DNA of 9,532 bases from Chloroflexota bacterium (GCA_016219235.1 JACRBO010000552.1:1-9532); one strand, 5' to 3'; positions 1 to 6,635 are shown, counted from the first letter of the stretch. The notes: generated by a model from the letters alone, not told the origin. A program made the numbers and translations.

Positions 1-1
1 C

Positions 2-193
2 ACCAAGCATCCCGCCTCGCTGCGATCGTGCGCGCTGGTCAGCAAGTCGGACATGCGCGAAGTGGACGTACCCGTGGACTGGATCGGTTTTCACGTGCCA
101 AACGAATGGCTGGTGGGTTACGGCCTGGACTGGCACAACCAGTATCGCATGCTGCCGTACATCGGGGTGTTGAAGCCGGAAGTGTATAGTTGA
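2..193 (+). CDS. hpt: Hypoxanthine phosphoribosyltransferase, C-terminal end (5' partial)
   Basis: This is the last 63 codons of a gene that enters from the left edge and ends at TGA 191-193. The translation contains REVDVPVDWIGFHVPNEWL, then VGYGLDW, YRMLPYIGVLKPEVY and a final Ser. This is the characteristic C-terminus of bacterial hypoxanthine (guanine) phosphoribosyltransferases: the VDWIGF segment stacks on the purine, and the VGYGLD...YR.LPYIG.L tail is highly conserved. The enzyme converts hypoxanthine or guanine plus PRPP to IMP or GMP in cytosolic purine salvage. The PRPP-binding loop and start lie outside the window, so regulation and upstream neighbours cannot be seen. The gene is convergent with the FemAB-family gene and separated from it only by the repeat at 194-299. 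No frameshift is seen in the visible part. Confidence 0.93.
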   Translation, partial: TKHPASLRSCALVSKSDMREVDVPVDWIGFHVPNEWLVGYGLDWHNQYRMLPYIGVLKPEVYS

Positions 194-299
194 TTGGTAA
201 TCGGTTAATTGGTCGATCAGTCAATCGGTCAATCGGTTGACCGGTTAACCAATCACCAGTTGACCGATTACCAGTTGACCGATTACCAGTTGACTGATT
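194..299. repeat. Short-word inverted/tandem repeat between convergent genes
   Basis: The gap between hpt and the FemAB gene consists almost entirely of variants of a few words. The right side has three tandem 15-bp copies of ACCAGTTGACCGATT (255-269, 270-284, and 285-299 with one change). The left side carries related words in inverse orientation, including TCAATCGG twice in tandem (221-228, 229-236). The centre (near 235-250) is GGTTGACCGGTTAACC, nearly self-complementary. The whole segment could fold into a long imperfect hairpin in RNA from either strand, so it may act as a bidirectional transcription barrier. No T-tract typical of an intrinsic terminator is present. The last copy touches the stop codon of the FemAB gene. 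Confidence 0.75.
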
Positions 300-1335
300 A
301 ACCTTCAGTGCGCCCGCGTGACTTCAGATACAACTTATACGCCTGATACAACACCGGATCATACACTCGATCGAACGCCCCGGCGAAGCGGATAATCTTG
401 CCGCCGAAGCCGCGTTTGAAGCGATATACGCCCCACAGGTCGTCGTTGCGCTCCAGATATTGTGATTCAAGCGTGGCTTCATCTTCGTCGGGAATGCCCC
501 ACAGATCATATTCTTTGCAGCCGCGCGCTTTGGCCCACTGCATGGCCGCCCATTGCAGCGCGTAATTGGGCATGCGCTGCCGCTCAGCCTCGCCGGATGC
601 GCCGTAGAAGTACCACGCCCGATCGCCCAGCGCAAACACAAACACGCCCGCGATGACGCGTTCTTCAAACGTCGCCACGAAGAGCCGGGCTTGATCAGTC
701 CCGCCAAACAACTTGAATACCACCTCGTAATACTCAGCCGAATGGACAGAGAAGCCATCGCGTTCGCCGGTGACTTCCATCAGGCTGTTGAAGGCCGGCA
801 GATCGTCGAGTGTGGCCTCGCGCACGACTACGTCTTTTTTCGCGGCCAGGCGAATGTTGTAGCGCGTCTTGGGGTGCATCGCCGCCAGGATGGCTTCGTC
901 GTCGCGCGTCAGGTCGATCGTGACGGTGCGCGGCGGCTGAACGGTCTGCGGACTGGGACGAAAACCCAGGGCGGCCAATCGGGTTGAGAAGCGCAGTTCC
1001 GTCGGGCGATCGGGTTCGATCTTGAGCAGGATCGCGCGGCGGCGCTTCATCAACCGATCGAGACCGTGCAGCAACTCGGCGCTGAGTGCGTCATCGTCAA
1101 AATCGAGTATCGGTCCTTTGGGGATGTAGGCCAGCGTGCCCAGTTTCATCGGCAGTTTGCGAAAGAGCACCAGCGCGCCCGCCACAATGTCGGAGCCGCT
1201 CAAAACGGCGATCTGTTCGGCGGACCAGTCAAAGCACGCTTTCAGTTCGCCCCAGCGGGCGGTCTGGAGGATGTGGCCGTTGGGTTGCGCGGCGACGAAG
1301 GCGTCCCATTGAGCGGGGTTAGGTTGAGTGATCAT
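298..1335 (-). CDS. FemAB-family aminoacyltransferase (GNAT fold, peptidoglycan bridge type)
   Basis: The protein is about 345 residues, a normal length for the FemAB/FemX family. Family signatures are visible along the chain: QTARWGELK near residue 25, YIPKGP near 71, HPKTRYNIRLAAKK at about 155-168, then YFYGASGE, MPNYALQWAAMQWAK and YDLWGIPD (about 243-284), and LWGVYRFKRGFGG near 301 with the closing FAGAFDRVYDP. Characterised members move an amino acid from aminoacyl-tRNA onto the peptide stem of lipid II at the inner face of the membrane. Which amino acid is used here cannot be read from sequence. The reading frame also offers GTG at 1338, but ATG at 1335 is preferred because a perfect TATAAT ends at 1344 and would start the transcript at about 1337. 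No Shine-Dalgarno sequence precedes either start, so leaderless translation is likely. The gene is convergent with hpt and divergent from the gene at 1482. Confidence 0.9.
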   Translation of the reverse strand: MITQPNPAQWDAFVAAQPNGHILQTARWGELKACFDWSAEQIAVLSGSDIVAGALVLFRKLPMKLGTLAYIPKGPILDFDDDALSAELLHGLDRLMKRRRAILLKIEPDRPTELRFSTRLAALGFRPSPQTVQPPRTVTIDLTRDDEAILAAMHPKTRYNIRLAAKKDVVVREATLDDLPAFNSLMEVTGERDGFSVHSAEYYEVVFKLFGGTDQARLFVATFEERVIAGVFVFALGDRAWYFYGASGEAERQRMPNYALQWAAMQWAKARGCKEYDLWGIPDEDEATLESQYLERNDDLWGVYRFKRGFGGKIIRFAGAFDRVYDPVLYQAYKLYLKSRGRTEG

Positions 1336-1343
1336 CACGCGCG

Positions 1344-1352
1344 ATTATAGCA
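1344..1352 (-). promoter_or_regulatory. Extended -10 promoter of the FemAB gene (TGCTATAAT)
   Basis: On the minus strand TGC at 1352-1350 is followed by TATAAT at 1349-1344, a full extended -10 element. The predicted +1 (about 1337) falls practically on the start codon. No convincing -35 at normal spacing is seen; a TTGTCC about 20 bp upstream is a weak candidate. The surrounding 15-mer CGTGCTATAATCGCG recurs exactly at 6636-6650 on the + strand. Confidence 0.65.
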
Positions 1353-1441
1353 CGCGCCGCGCCCGGCATGGACAAGGAACAGGTTCGGCACTAAGCGCAG
1401 TTTTTTGTCCATCTTAAGGCGGATGACGCGGGGCGGGCGCG

Positions 1442-1477
1442 ATGCTAAACTGAACACAGATAATCAATCTGGAGGTG
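1442..1477 (+). promoter_or_regulatory. Possible -10 and strong ribosome binding site for the membrane protein at 1482
   Basis: TGC TAAACT (1443-1451) resembles an extended -10 box. GGAGGTG at 1471-1477 is a near-consensus Shine-Dalgarno sequence five bases before ATG 1482 and fixes the start of that gene. No clear -35 is visible, so the promoter assignment is weak while the ribosome binding site is strong. The rest of the 1339-1481 gap shows nothing else recognisable. Confidence 0.45.
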
Positions 1478-1481
1478 TGAG

Positions 1482-1913
1482 ATGAAATCGAGTGCACGAC
1501 TATTCTGGGGATTGGCCTTCATCGTGATGGGCGCCCTGTTTCTGGCGGAGCGGATGGGCGTACTGCCCTTTGGTCTGGATTTCGGGATGTTCCTGTTTGG
1601 CGTGCCGGCGGCGCTGTTCCTGCTGGTCTTCATTAGCGATCGACGGCAGTGGTGGGCGCTGATTCCGGGCAGCGTCTTGACCGGCCTGACTTTTCTGGTC
1701 TTCAACGGCGATAACCGGTTTATGGGCAACGACCAGGCGGCCAGCCTGTTCCTGTTCAGCGTGGCGGCCCCCTTCCTGCTGATCTACGTCTTCGATCGGC
1801 GGCAGTGGTGGGCGCTGATTCCGGGCGGCATAGTGTCGGTCATCGCCCTCATGCCGACGCTCGCGAATGCCAACTTGTCGGGCGAGTTCATCGGCGGGCT
1901 GTTCTTCGTGTGA
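1482..1913 (+). CDS. Small repeat-containing membrane protein, N-terminal part (interrupted by TGA)
   Basis: This encodes 143 residues, mostly hydrophobic, with a predicted membrane segment at about 6-24 (RLFWGLAFIVMGALFLAER) and further ones at about 33-52, 63-75, 85-104 and 115-125. The unit FLLVFISDRRQWWALIPG (D53) recurs as FLLIYVFDRRQWWALIPG (D105), 52 residues apart, so the protein is built of repeated pairs of membrane segments joined by a DRRQWW loop. The start-proximal GLAFIVMGALFLAER pattern resembles LiaI/LiaF-type or DUF5668-like membrane modules; that resemblance is from memory and weak. The frame stops at TGA 1911-1913 but the same frame continues immediately as ATG and a third copy of the repeat. 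The stop therefore looks like a nonsense mutation in a protein of about 214 residues, or a natural split. Function is unknown; a role in envelope sensing or stress is only a guess. Confidence 0.75.
   Translation: MKSSARLFWGLAFIVMGALFLAERMGVLPFGLDFGMFLFGVPAALFLLVFISDRRQWWALIPGSVLTGLTFLVFNGDNRFMGNDQAASLFLFSVAAPFLLIYVFDRRQWWALIPGGIVSVIALMPTLANANLSGEFIGGLFFV
1637..1826 (+). repeat. Intragenic direct DNA repeat, 156-bp spacing
   Basis: Positions 1644-1670 and 1800-1826 are identical over 27 bases. The match extends left to 1637 and 1793 with one A/G difference. The spacing is 156 bp, exactly 52 codons, so the copies encode the same DRRQWWALIPG segment. Near-identity at DNA level suggests recent duplication or gene conversion between units. 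Confidence 0.85.
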
Positions 1914-2126
1914 ATGGCGGCGGTGTTTGCGCTGGTGCGGCTGGCGACGCTAAACGATCCGCGCATGGCCTGGGCCTGGTGGCCGGCGGCGATTCTGGGC
2001 GGCTTTGGGCTGTTCATCATGCTGATGGGCACGGTCGCGTCGCAGTACTTCTGGCCGGTGATGCTGATTGGCCTGGGTCTGCTGATTCTGGCGCGCGGTT
2101 ATCTGCCGCGATCACACTCGCATTAA
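1914..2126 (+). CDS. Membrane protein, C-terminal part, in frame downstream of the TGA
   Basis: These 70 residues are in the same frame as the preceding gene and begin with ATG directly after its TGA (TGAATG). They contain two or three hydrophobic segments (MAAVFALVRLA; WPAAILGGFGLFIMLMG; FWPVMLIGLGLLILARGYL). The part MAAVFALVRLATLNDPRMAWAWWPA aligns with the SVAAPFLLIYVFDRRQWWALIP repeat upstream and completes the third unit. The closing WPVMLIGLGLLIL is typical of the end of small multi-span membrane proteins. There is no separate Shine-Dalgarno sequence, so if this piece is made it needs reinitiation by ribosomes terminating at the TGA, or readthrough. It is most likely the broken-off end of the gene at 1482, not an independent gene. 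Confidence 0.6.
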   Translation: MAAVFALVRLATLNDPRMAWAWWPAAILGGFGLFIMLMGTVASQYFWPVMLIGLGLLILARGYLPRSHSH

Positions 2127-2144
2127 CCAATTGCTTTGAAGTGT

Positions 2145-2180
2145 AACGACCTGCTTCATGCTGAGGCAGGTCGTTTTGTT
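2145..2180 (+). terminator. Intrinsic terminator after the membrane protein gene
   Basis: AACGACCTGC at 2145-2154 pairs perfectly with GCAGGTCGTT at 2166-2175 across an 11-base loop, and is followed by TTGTTT. It lies 19 bases after the TAA of the gene ending at 2126 and 7 bases beyond the stop of the convergent hydrolase gene. In the minus direction the stem is followed by a mixed sequence, so it is mainly a + strand terminator. Confidence 0.8.
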
Positions 2181-2186
2181 TATCGA

Positions 2187-3983
2187 TCAGTCAACCACGA
2201 TCACGGCCAAATCGATGCACGAGGCCTGCACGATGTTGCGCGCCACCGTGATCGTCGGCGTGCCCTCGCTCGGAATTCGCGCGAAGTTGTACTTGTCGTG
2301 ACCGGCAATCGCCACGCGAATGCGATGACCCTGCCTGATCAGCACCGATGTGGGCAGCAGGCCAAACGTCAACTCGGTCACTACGCCCGGCGTCAGCGGC
2401 GCGGCGTCTTTGCGCTTGAACGAGTGATAGGGCACAAACATTTTGTACGGCGGAACATCCATTGACACTTTGCGATGTAGACCGCGTAACATACCTTCCG
2501 TCAGGTAGTGCACTTTGCCCACTTCGTCGATGTCTTCCAGATAGACGAAGAACGCACCGTCGGTCGCGGTCGATGTGACGTACAGCGTGACGATCGGATG
2601 ACCCGTGATCTGCACATCGTGATCGAGTACGTCGCTGGTATAGGTGAGCAAACGCCGATCCATCGCGGCGCGATCGGGATAGATCACGGGGGTGACGCCA
2701 TCTTCGGTATGCCAGCGATTCTGCACGCCGGTACTTGCCTCAAAATCGATCTGGTACGCATCCGCGTCCGCGCCCGATCGATCCGGCGGCGCGTTCAGGG
2801 CCAGCGTGTGGTTGTCGCCGAAGTACCAACGCTGCGTGGTACTTCCAATCGGCGGCCATACCTCCGTCGATTTCCATTGCTCTTCGCCCAGATTGTAATA
2901 GTGCAGCACTTTCTGCGCGTGCGGTGTATTCAGGTGATGCTCGAAGAAACTTAGCGCTTCGTGCCACTGCGTTTTCAGATCGGGCACAGGTGGCGCTTTG
3001 GGCTTGCCGTACGGGCTGCCATGACTTTCGCTGTTGTGCGCCCACGCGCCGATGACGCCGATCTGCGGATTGCTGAAGTTCACGAAGCGGCGGATGACGG
3101 TGTCGGCGGCGGCGCCGTCATACCAACTGCCCCAGCCGAAGATCGCCACGTCCGATCGTTCGATCGCCGCCCGACGATTGAACACGCTCACATCGTCCAG
3201 CGTGATGTCGAGATCGCCAAACCGATCATCGCGATAGGTGATGGCCTGGATGTTGTGGTAGACATCGGGATTGACGCGATGCTGCGCGAGGGCCTGCTTC
3301 AGTTGTGCGCGGCTCTTGTCCGCATCGACGGGCTTCACGCCCTTCACGAATAGCCGCGCCGAAAAGCCCCACGCCTTTGGCACGATATTGGCATCGAGTC
3401 CATCGTTGGTGTGGCTCCACTCTTTGATGAACCAATCGTTGAAGATGCCGCCGGGCAGCGCAACGTCCGTGTAAACATCGAATTCCATGCCTTGCGGAAT
3501 GACGGCTTTGACGGCGGGATGTGCCAGCGCAACGGCTTCGGCCAACGTGCCTTCATACGAGATGCCCGTCGTGCCGATGAGACCGTTGGACCACGGTTGT
3601 TGAGTGACCCACTCGGCTACTTCGCCGAAGTCCGTCACTTCTTGATCGTGGAACGGTGCTTGCCACACGCCGAACGACGCGCCCGAACCGCGCGCATCGG
3701 CGATGACGACGGCGTAACCGTGCGTGCCAAAGAAATCCGCGATCGTGCCGCGCGGACCCAGCGGGGCTTTGCCGGGCTGCGATGGCATTCGCAGATCGAA
3801 GCTGCGCCAGTAACGGGCCATGACCAGAATCGCCGGGACTTTTGCAGCGGCGGGCAGGTCTTTGGGCAAGATCACGTCGATGGCGATTTGCACGCCGTCG
3901 CGCATGGGAATGTAAATCGATCGCGCTGTGACGCCTTTGTATTGAGGCGTGGACAGGTGAGTGGGGTGTCCGAATTGAGTCAA
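2187..3983 (-). CDS. CocE/NonD-family serine hydrolase (X-Pro dipeptidyl-peptidase S15-like)
   Basis: The protein is 598 residues, usual length for the family. Its N-terminal alpha/beta-hydrolase part begins SIYIPMRDGVQIAIDVILPKD (about 22-42). It has DARGSG at 96-101 and the nucleophile elbow GISYEG with Ser142. Probable triad partners are Asp289 in GWGSWYDG and His316 in IGAWAHN. The C-terminal half (from about 380) has the beta-rich jelly-roll-like end (DVQITGHPIVTLYVTSTATDGAFFVYLEDID; HRIRVAIAGHDKYNFARIP). Members hydrolyse esters or amides such as cocaine, glutaryl-7-ACA or X-Pro peptides; the substrate here is unknown. No signal peptide is visible, so it is probably cytosolic. The start is TTG 3983, fixed by GGAGGAG at 3992-3986 and by the absence of a better ATG. 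It is the third gene of the operon with the PPOX and PadR genes, 39 bases after the former. Confidence 0.9.
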   Translation of the reverse strand: MTQFGHPTHLSTPQYKGVTARSIYIPMRDGVQIAIDVILPKDLPAAAKVPAILVMARYWRSFDLRMPSQPGKAPLGPRGTIADFFGTHGYAVVIADARGSGASFGVWQAPFHDQEVTDFGEVAEWVTQQPWSNGLIGTTGISYEGTLAEAVALAHPAVKAVIPQGMEFDVYTDVALPGGIFNDWFIKEWSHTNDGLDANIVPKAWGFSARLFVKGVKPVDADKSRAQLKQALAQHRVNPDVYHNIQAITYRDDRFGDLDITLDDVSVFNRRAAIERSDVAIFGWGSWYDGAAADTVIRRFVNFSNPQIGVIGAWAHNSESHGSPYGKPKAPPVPDLKTQWHEALSFFEHHLNTPHAQKVLHYYNLGEEQWKSTEVWPPIGSTTQRWYFGDNHTLALNAPPDRSGADADAYQIDFEASTGVQNRWHTEDGVTPVIYPDRAAMDRRLLTYTSDVLDHDVQITGHPIVTLYVTSTATDGAFFVYLEDIDEVGKVHYLTEGMLRGLHRKVSMDVPPYKMFVPYHSFKRKDAAPLTPGVVTELTFGLLPTSVLIRQGHRIRVAIAGHDKYNFARIPSEGTPTITVARNIVQASCIDLAVIVVD

Positions 3984-3985
3984 GT

Positions 3986-3992
3986 CTCCTCC
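3986..3992 (-). promoter_or_regulatory. Shine-Dalgarno GGAGGAG that selects the TTG start of the hydrolase
   Basis: On the minus strand GGAGGAG (3992-3986) is followed by AC and TTG (3983-3981). The first in-frame ATG would come after the conserved SIYIP strand, so TTG is the likely start. Strong independent translation of the last gene of the operon is suggested. Confidence 0.75.
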
Positions 3993-4022
3993 GATAAACT
4001 TGTGTGGTCGGCCAGACGTCCG

Positions 4023-4505
4023 CTATACCGTTGAGGCGCGCCCGCGTGCTTTGTGGGGAAAGCGCATTTGCCTGAGGGATACACCCACCCCATAGGTGAC
4101 AAAGTCTCCGATCGGAGTAATCTCCACGATCGATATCGTCTCCAGCTGATCTGTATCGGATTCAAGACCACGGAACAACGCCTGCAGGATGTCGTGGCTC
4201 GCCCCGGCAGCGTCAAACACCCTGGCCTGCCCGGAGAACGTGATCGTCGCCGCCGGAATTTTAATCCACGGCATGATGGGGATGCGTTTGGCGATGGGCA
4301 CGGTCAGCGACACGTGCGGATTGCGTTGAATATGGCGCACCTTCCAGGAATCGTTGCCGGTGGATAGGTAGATTTTATGGTCGTGCACGGTATAGACCAC
4401 ACCCGCCGTGCGCGCTTCGCCTTTCAAAGTCACCATACCCAGGACGGCAAAGAGTTGTTTGTTCAGTTCGATCCAGACTTGTTCGCTGGTCAGTTGAAGC
4501 GTCAT
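4023..4505 (-). CDS. Pyridoxamine 5'-phosphate oxidase-family (FMN-binding split barrel) protein
   Basis: At 160 residues this is a small single-domain split-barrel protein. The first strands read FAVLGMVTLKGEARTAGVVYTVHDHKIYLSTG (about 19-50), followed by KVRHIQRNPHVSLTVP (55-70). That block is the typical PPOX-family signature in which Arg/Lys residues contact the flavin (or F420) phosphate. Members bind FMN, F420 or heme and act as small oxidoreductases; true PdxH activity is not implied because the protein is too short and lacks the PdxH C-terminus. It starts at ATG 4505, with GGAGG at 4516-4512, and overlaps the PadR stop by four bases (ATGA), which indicates translational coupling. It ends in TAG at 4025-4023. 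Substrate and cofactor are unknown. Confidence 0.85.
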   Translation of the reverse strand: MTLQLTSEQVWIELNKQLFAVLGMVTLKGEARTAGVVYTVHDHKIYLSTGNDSWKVRHIQRNPHVSLTVPIAKRIPIMPWIKIPAATITFSGQARVFDAAGASHDILQALFRGLESDTDQLETISIVEITPIGDFVTYGVGVSLRQMRFPHKARGRASTV

Positions 4506-5074
4506 GATTGGCCTCCAGTCGAAAGAGCATTTGATTGCGAGAGCAGCGTTTGGCCGCTGCGCAGTTGCGTCAGGGCGGTTTCGATCCAGTCTAAGTGCGC
4601 CTGCGTCGATTGGATGCCATAGTCCAGCGTTAGCAGGGCAAAGGCTTGCGGGCGCGTAGTAGCGGGGTGTTTCTGGCGAATCTGATCGTAGACGGCGTGT
4701 ACCTCACGCGCGGCGGCAGCCTCACGTTCTAACAACGCCTCTACTTCGACATCAGGGAGTGTGCTGGCAAAAAAGAGTTGAACCAAAAACGGCTCGTGTT
4801 CTTCGCGGTGAGCGAGCGGCGCGGTGAGCCAGCGTTGCAGTTCGGCGCGGCCCGCATCAAGGAGATGATAAACCTTGCGATTGGGGCGCTCCTGCTGTTC
4901 GACCAGTTCGACTTCGGCCCAACCCGCTTCAACGATCTGATCGAGCGTGCGATAGATCTGGCTTTGATCGGCCGACCAGAAATGCCGCACCGAATTATCG
5001 AACGCTTTTTTGAGGTCGTAACCCGTAAACGGCTGGAACGACAGGAAACCTAGAATGGCGTATTTGAGCGACAT
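4502..5074 (-). CDS. PadR-family transcriptional regulator
   Basis: This 190-residue protein has the standard PadR layout. A winged helix occupies residues 1-85 (LKYAILGFLSFQPFTGYDLKKAF; recognition helix SQIYRTLDQIVEAGW at 38-52; wing RPNRKVYHLLDAGRAEL at 63-79). A C-terminal helical dimerisation region (Vir_act_alpha_C type) spans about 93-172, followed by a polar tail. PadR proteins are homodimeric repressors that release DNA on binding small aromatic or drug-like ligands. It is the first gene of the operon and overlaps the PPOX gene by four bases. The promoter carries a perfect palindrome that is the obvious operator, so autorepression is likely. No Shine-Dalgarno sequence precedes ATG 5074, consistent with a very short leader. 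Confidence 0.93.
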   Translation of the reverse strand: MSLKYAILGFLSFQPFTGYDLKKAFDNSVRHFWSADQSQIYRTLDQIVEAGWAEVELVEQQERPNRKVYHLLDAGRAELQRWLTAPLAHREEHEPFLVQLFFASTLPDVEVEALLEREAAAAREVHAVYDQIRQKHPATTRPQAFALLTLDYGIQSTQAHLDWIETALTQLRSGQTLLSQSNALSTGGQS

Positions 5075-5090
5075 TTTATAAGACTACTCT

Positions 5091-5119
5091 TATATAGGAT
5101 ATATCCTATATTACGCCAA
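5091..5119 (-). promoter_or_regulatory. PadR operon promoter with palindromic operator
   Basis: On the minus strand TTGGCG (5119-5114) is followed after exactly 17 bases by TATATA (5096-5091). The perfect 20-bp palindrome 5092-5111, core TATAGGATATATCCTATA, fills the spacer and the -10 box. Binding of a dimer there would block RNA polymerase directly. The AT-rich half-sites fit PadR operators in general. The predicted +1 is about 5084, giving a leader of roughly ten bases. Confidence 0.75.
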
Positions 5120-5141
5120 ACCTCCACGGTTGTCAAGAGGC

Positions 5142-5180
5142 AAAAAAACAGCCCCGCAGGCGGAGAAACCTGCGGGGCTG
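5142..5180 (-). terminator. gltA: Intrinsic terminator of gltA
   Basis: CAGCCCCGCAGG (5149-5160) and CCTGCGGGGCTG (5169-5180) form a perfect 12-bp GC-rich stem with an 8-base loop. Read on the minus strand it is followed by seven T residues (5148-5142). It sits 30 bases after the citrate synthase stop and insulates the PadR promoter from gltA transcription. Confidence 0.95.
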
Positions 5181-5209
5181 AGAGGAATAATCGGGGTGGC
5201 GGTTGGCCG

Positions 5210-6499
5210 CTACTTCCGATCGGCCATCGGCACGAAGTTGCGCTCATCCGCGCCGAGGTAGATCTGCCGTGGGCGCGCGATCTTTTGATCGGGATCGTTG
5301 ATCAATTCGACCCACTGGGCCAGCCAGCCCGCCGTACGCGGAATGGCGAAGAGCACCGGGAAGAATTCGACCGGGAAGCCCATGGCCTGATAGATGATGC
5401 CGCTGTAGAAGTCGACGTTGGGATAGAGCTTGTGCGAGATGAAGTACTCGTCTTGCAGCGCGATGCGCTCCAGTTCCAGCGCGATTTCCAGCATGGGGTT
5501 GACGCCGGTGACGGCGAAGACTTCGTCGGCGGTCTTCTTGATGATCTTGGCGCGCGGATCGTAGTTCTTGTAGACACGGTGGCCGAAGCCCATGAGCAGC
5601 TTTTCCTTCTTCTTGACGCGCTCGATGTAGGCGGGCACGTTCTTGACGTGGCCGATTTCGGTGAGCATCTTCAGCACTTCTTCGTTCGCGCCGCCGTGCA
5701 GCGGACCGTAGAGCGCGGCCGCCGCGCCCGCCATCGCCGAGTAGGGATCGACCATCGAAGAGCCGATGGCGCGCATGGCATTGGTGCCGCAGTTCTGTTC
5801 GTGATCGACGTGCAGGATGAACAGCACGTCGAGGGCGCGCTCCTTCACGGGATCGGGCTGGTACTTGGCCTGCGTCATCTTGTCCAGCATGTTGAGGAAA
5901 TTGCCGGGATAGCTCAGATCATTGTCGGGATAGACGTAAGGCAGGCCGCGATGGTGGCGATAGGAGAAGGCGGCAATCGTGGGCACTTTGGCGATGAGCC
6001 GGTGAATCTGCTTCTGGCGTGCTTCGGCGTTTTTGACTTGTTTGGCTTCGGGATAGAAGGTACTCAACGCCGCGACGGTGCTGATGAACATGCTCATTGG
6101 GTGTGCGTCGTAGCGGAAGGCCTGCATGAGCTGCTTGGTGCTTTCGTGCAGGAAGGTGTGATGGGTGATCTCGTAGGTCCAGGCGTCCAGCTGCGTCTGG
6201 TCAGGCAGCTCGCCGTACAGGGTCAAGTAGGCCACTTCAAGGAAAGTGGATTTTTCGGCCAGCTGATCGATCGGGTAGCCGCGATAGCGCAGGATGCCGG
6301 CGTCGCCGTCGATGTAGGTGATGGTGCTCTTGCACGAGGCCGTGTTCATGAAGGCCGGATCGTACGTCATCAGGCCAAAGTCATTCGGATTGACTTTGAT
6401 CTGACGCAGATCACCCGCTTTGATCGTTTCATCTTGAATCGGGACTTCGTAGGATTTGCCGGTGCGATTGTCGGTAATGGTCAACGTGTTGCCGGGCAT
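5210..6499 (-). CDS. gltA: Citrate synthase
   Basis: This 429-residue protein is the length of hexameric type II bacterial citrate synthases. It condenses acetyl-CoA and oxaloacetate to citrate in the cytosolic TCA cycle. Key residues are in place: LHVDHEQNCGTNAMR with His233, PLHGGANE with His268, GFGHRVYK with His307 and NVDFYSG with Asp363; the last three form the catalytic triad. The N-terminal strands contain the usual TYIDGDAGILRYRGYPIDQLAE segment. ATG 6499 is supported by AGGAG (6510-6506) at good spacing. It has its own promoter (6581-6553) and terminator (5180-5142), so it is monocistronic. A 2-methylcitrate synthase would be the alternative, but the long N-terminal domain and E. 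coli GltA-like order favour gltA. Confidence 0.96.
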   Translation of the reverse strand: MPGNTLTITDNRTGKSYEVPIQDETIKAGDLRQIKVNPNDFGLMTYDPAFMNTASCKSTITYIDGDAGILRYRGYPIDQLAEKSTFLEVAYLTLYGELPDQTQLDAWTYEITHHTFLHESTKQLMQAFRYDAHPMSMFISTVAALSTFYPEAKQVKNAEARQKQIHRLIAKVPTIAAFSYRHHRGLPYVYPDNDLSYPGNFLNMLDKMTQAKYQPDPVKERALDVLFILHVDHEQNCGTNAMRAIGSSMVDPYSAMAGAAAALYGPLHGGANEEVLKMLTEIGHVKNVPAYIERVKKKEKLLMGFGHRVYKNYDPRAKIIKKTADEVFAVTGVNPMLEIALELERIALQDEYFISHKLYPNVDFYSGIIYQAMGFPVEFFPVLFAIPRTAGWLAQWVELINDPDQKIARPRQIYLGADERNFVPMADRK

Positions 6500-6552
6500 G
6501 CTGGTCTCCTGGTTGGAATTTGAACTGCAATGAGTACGGCCGGGTGAAGATA

Positions 6553-6581
6553 ATTGTAACGAGTGTATGGAGCAAAGTCAA
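6553..6581 (-). promoter_or_regulatory. Sigma70-type promoter of gltA
   Basis: On the minus strand TTGACT (6581-6576) and TACAAT (6558-6553) are separated by exactly 17 bases, an almost consensus vegetative promoter. The predicted start is near 6546, giving a 5' leader of about 47 bases before ATG 6499. Confidence 0.8.
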
Positions 6582-6635
6582 TCGCCAGGTGATTGGATGC
6601 AGCGGGCGGGGAAAGGTGACGGGCAGCGAGGCGGG

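Noticed and set aside
1911..1913. Genetic code with TGA as Gly or Trp
   Set aside because: Other genes here end in TGA at the expected family length, so a general reassignment is not supported.
4023..4505. Pyridoxine 5'-phosphate oxidase PdxH
   Set aside because: The protein has only a short split-barrel domain and lacks the PdxH C-terminal dimerisation region.
5285..6523. Long open frame (412 codons) on the + strand opposite gltA
   Set aside because: It is an antisense shadow of citrate synthase caused by GC-biased codons; its translation has no recognisable domain.
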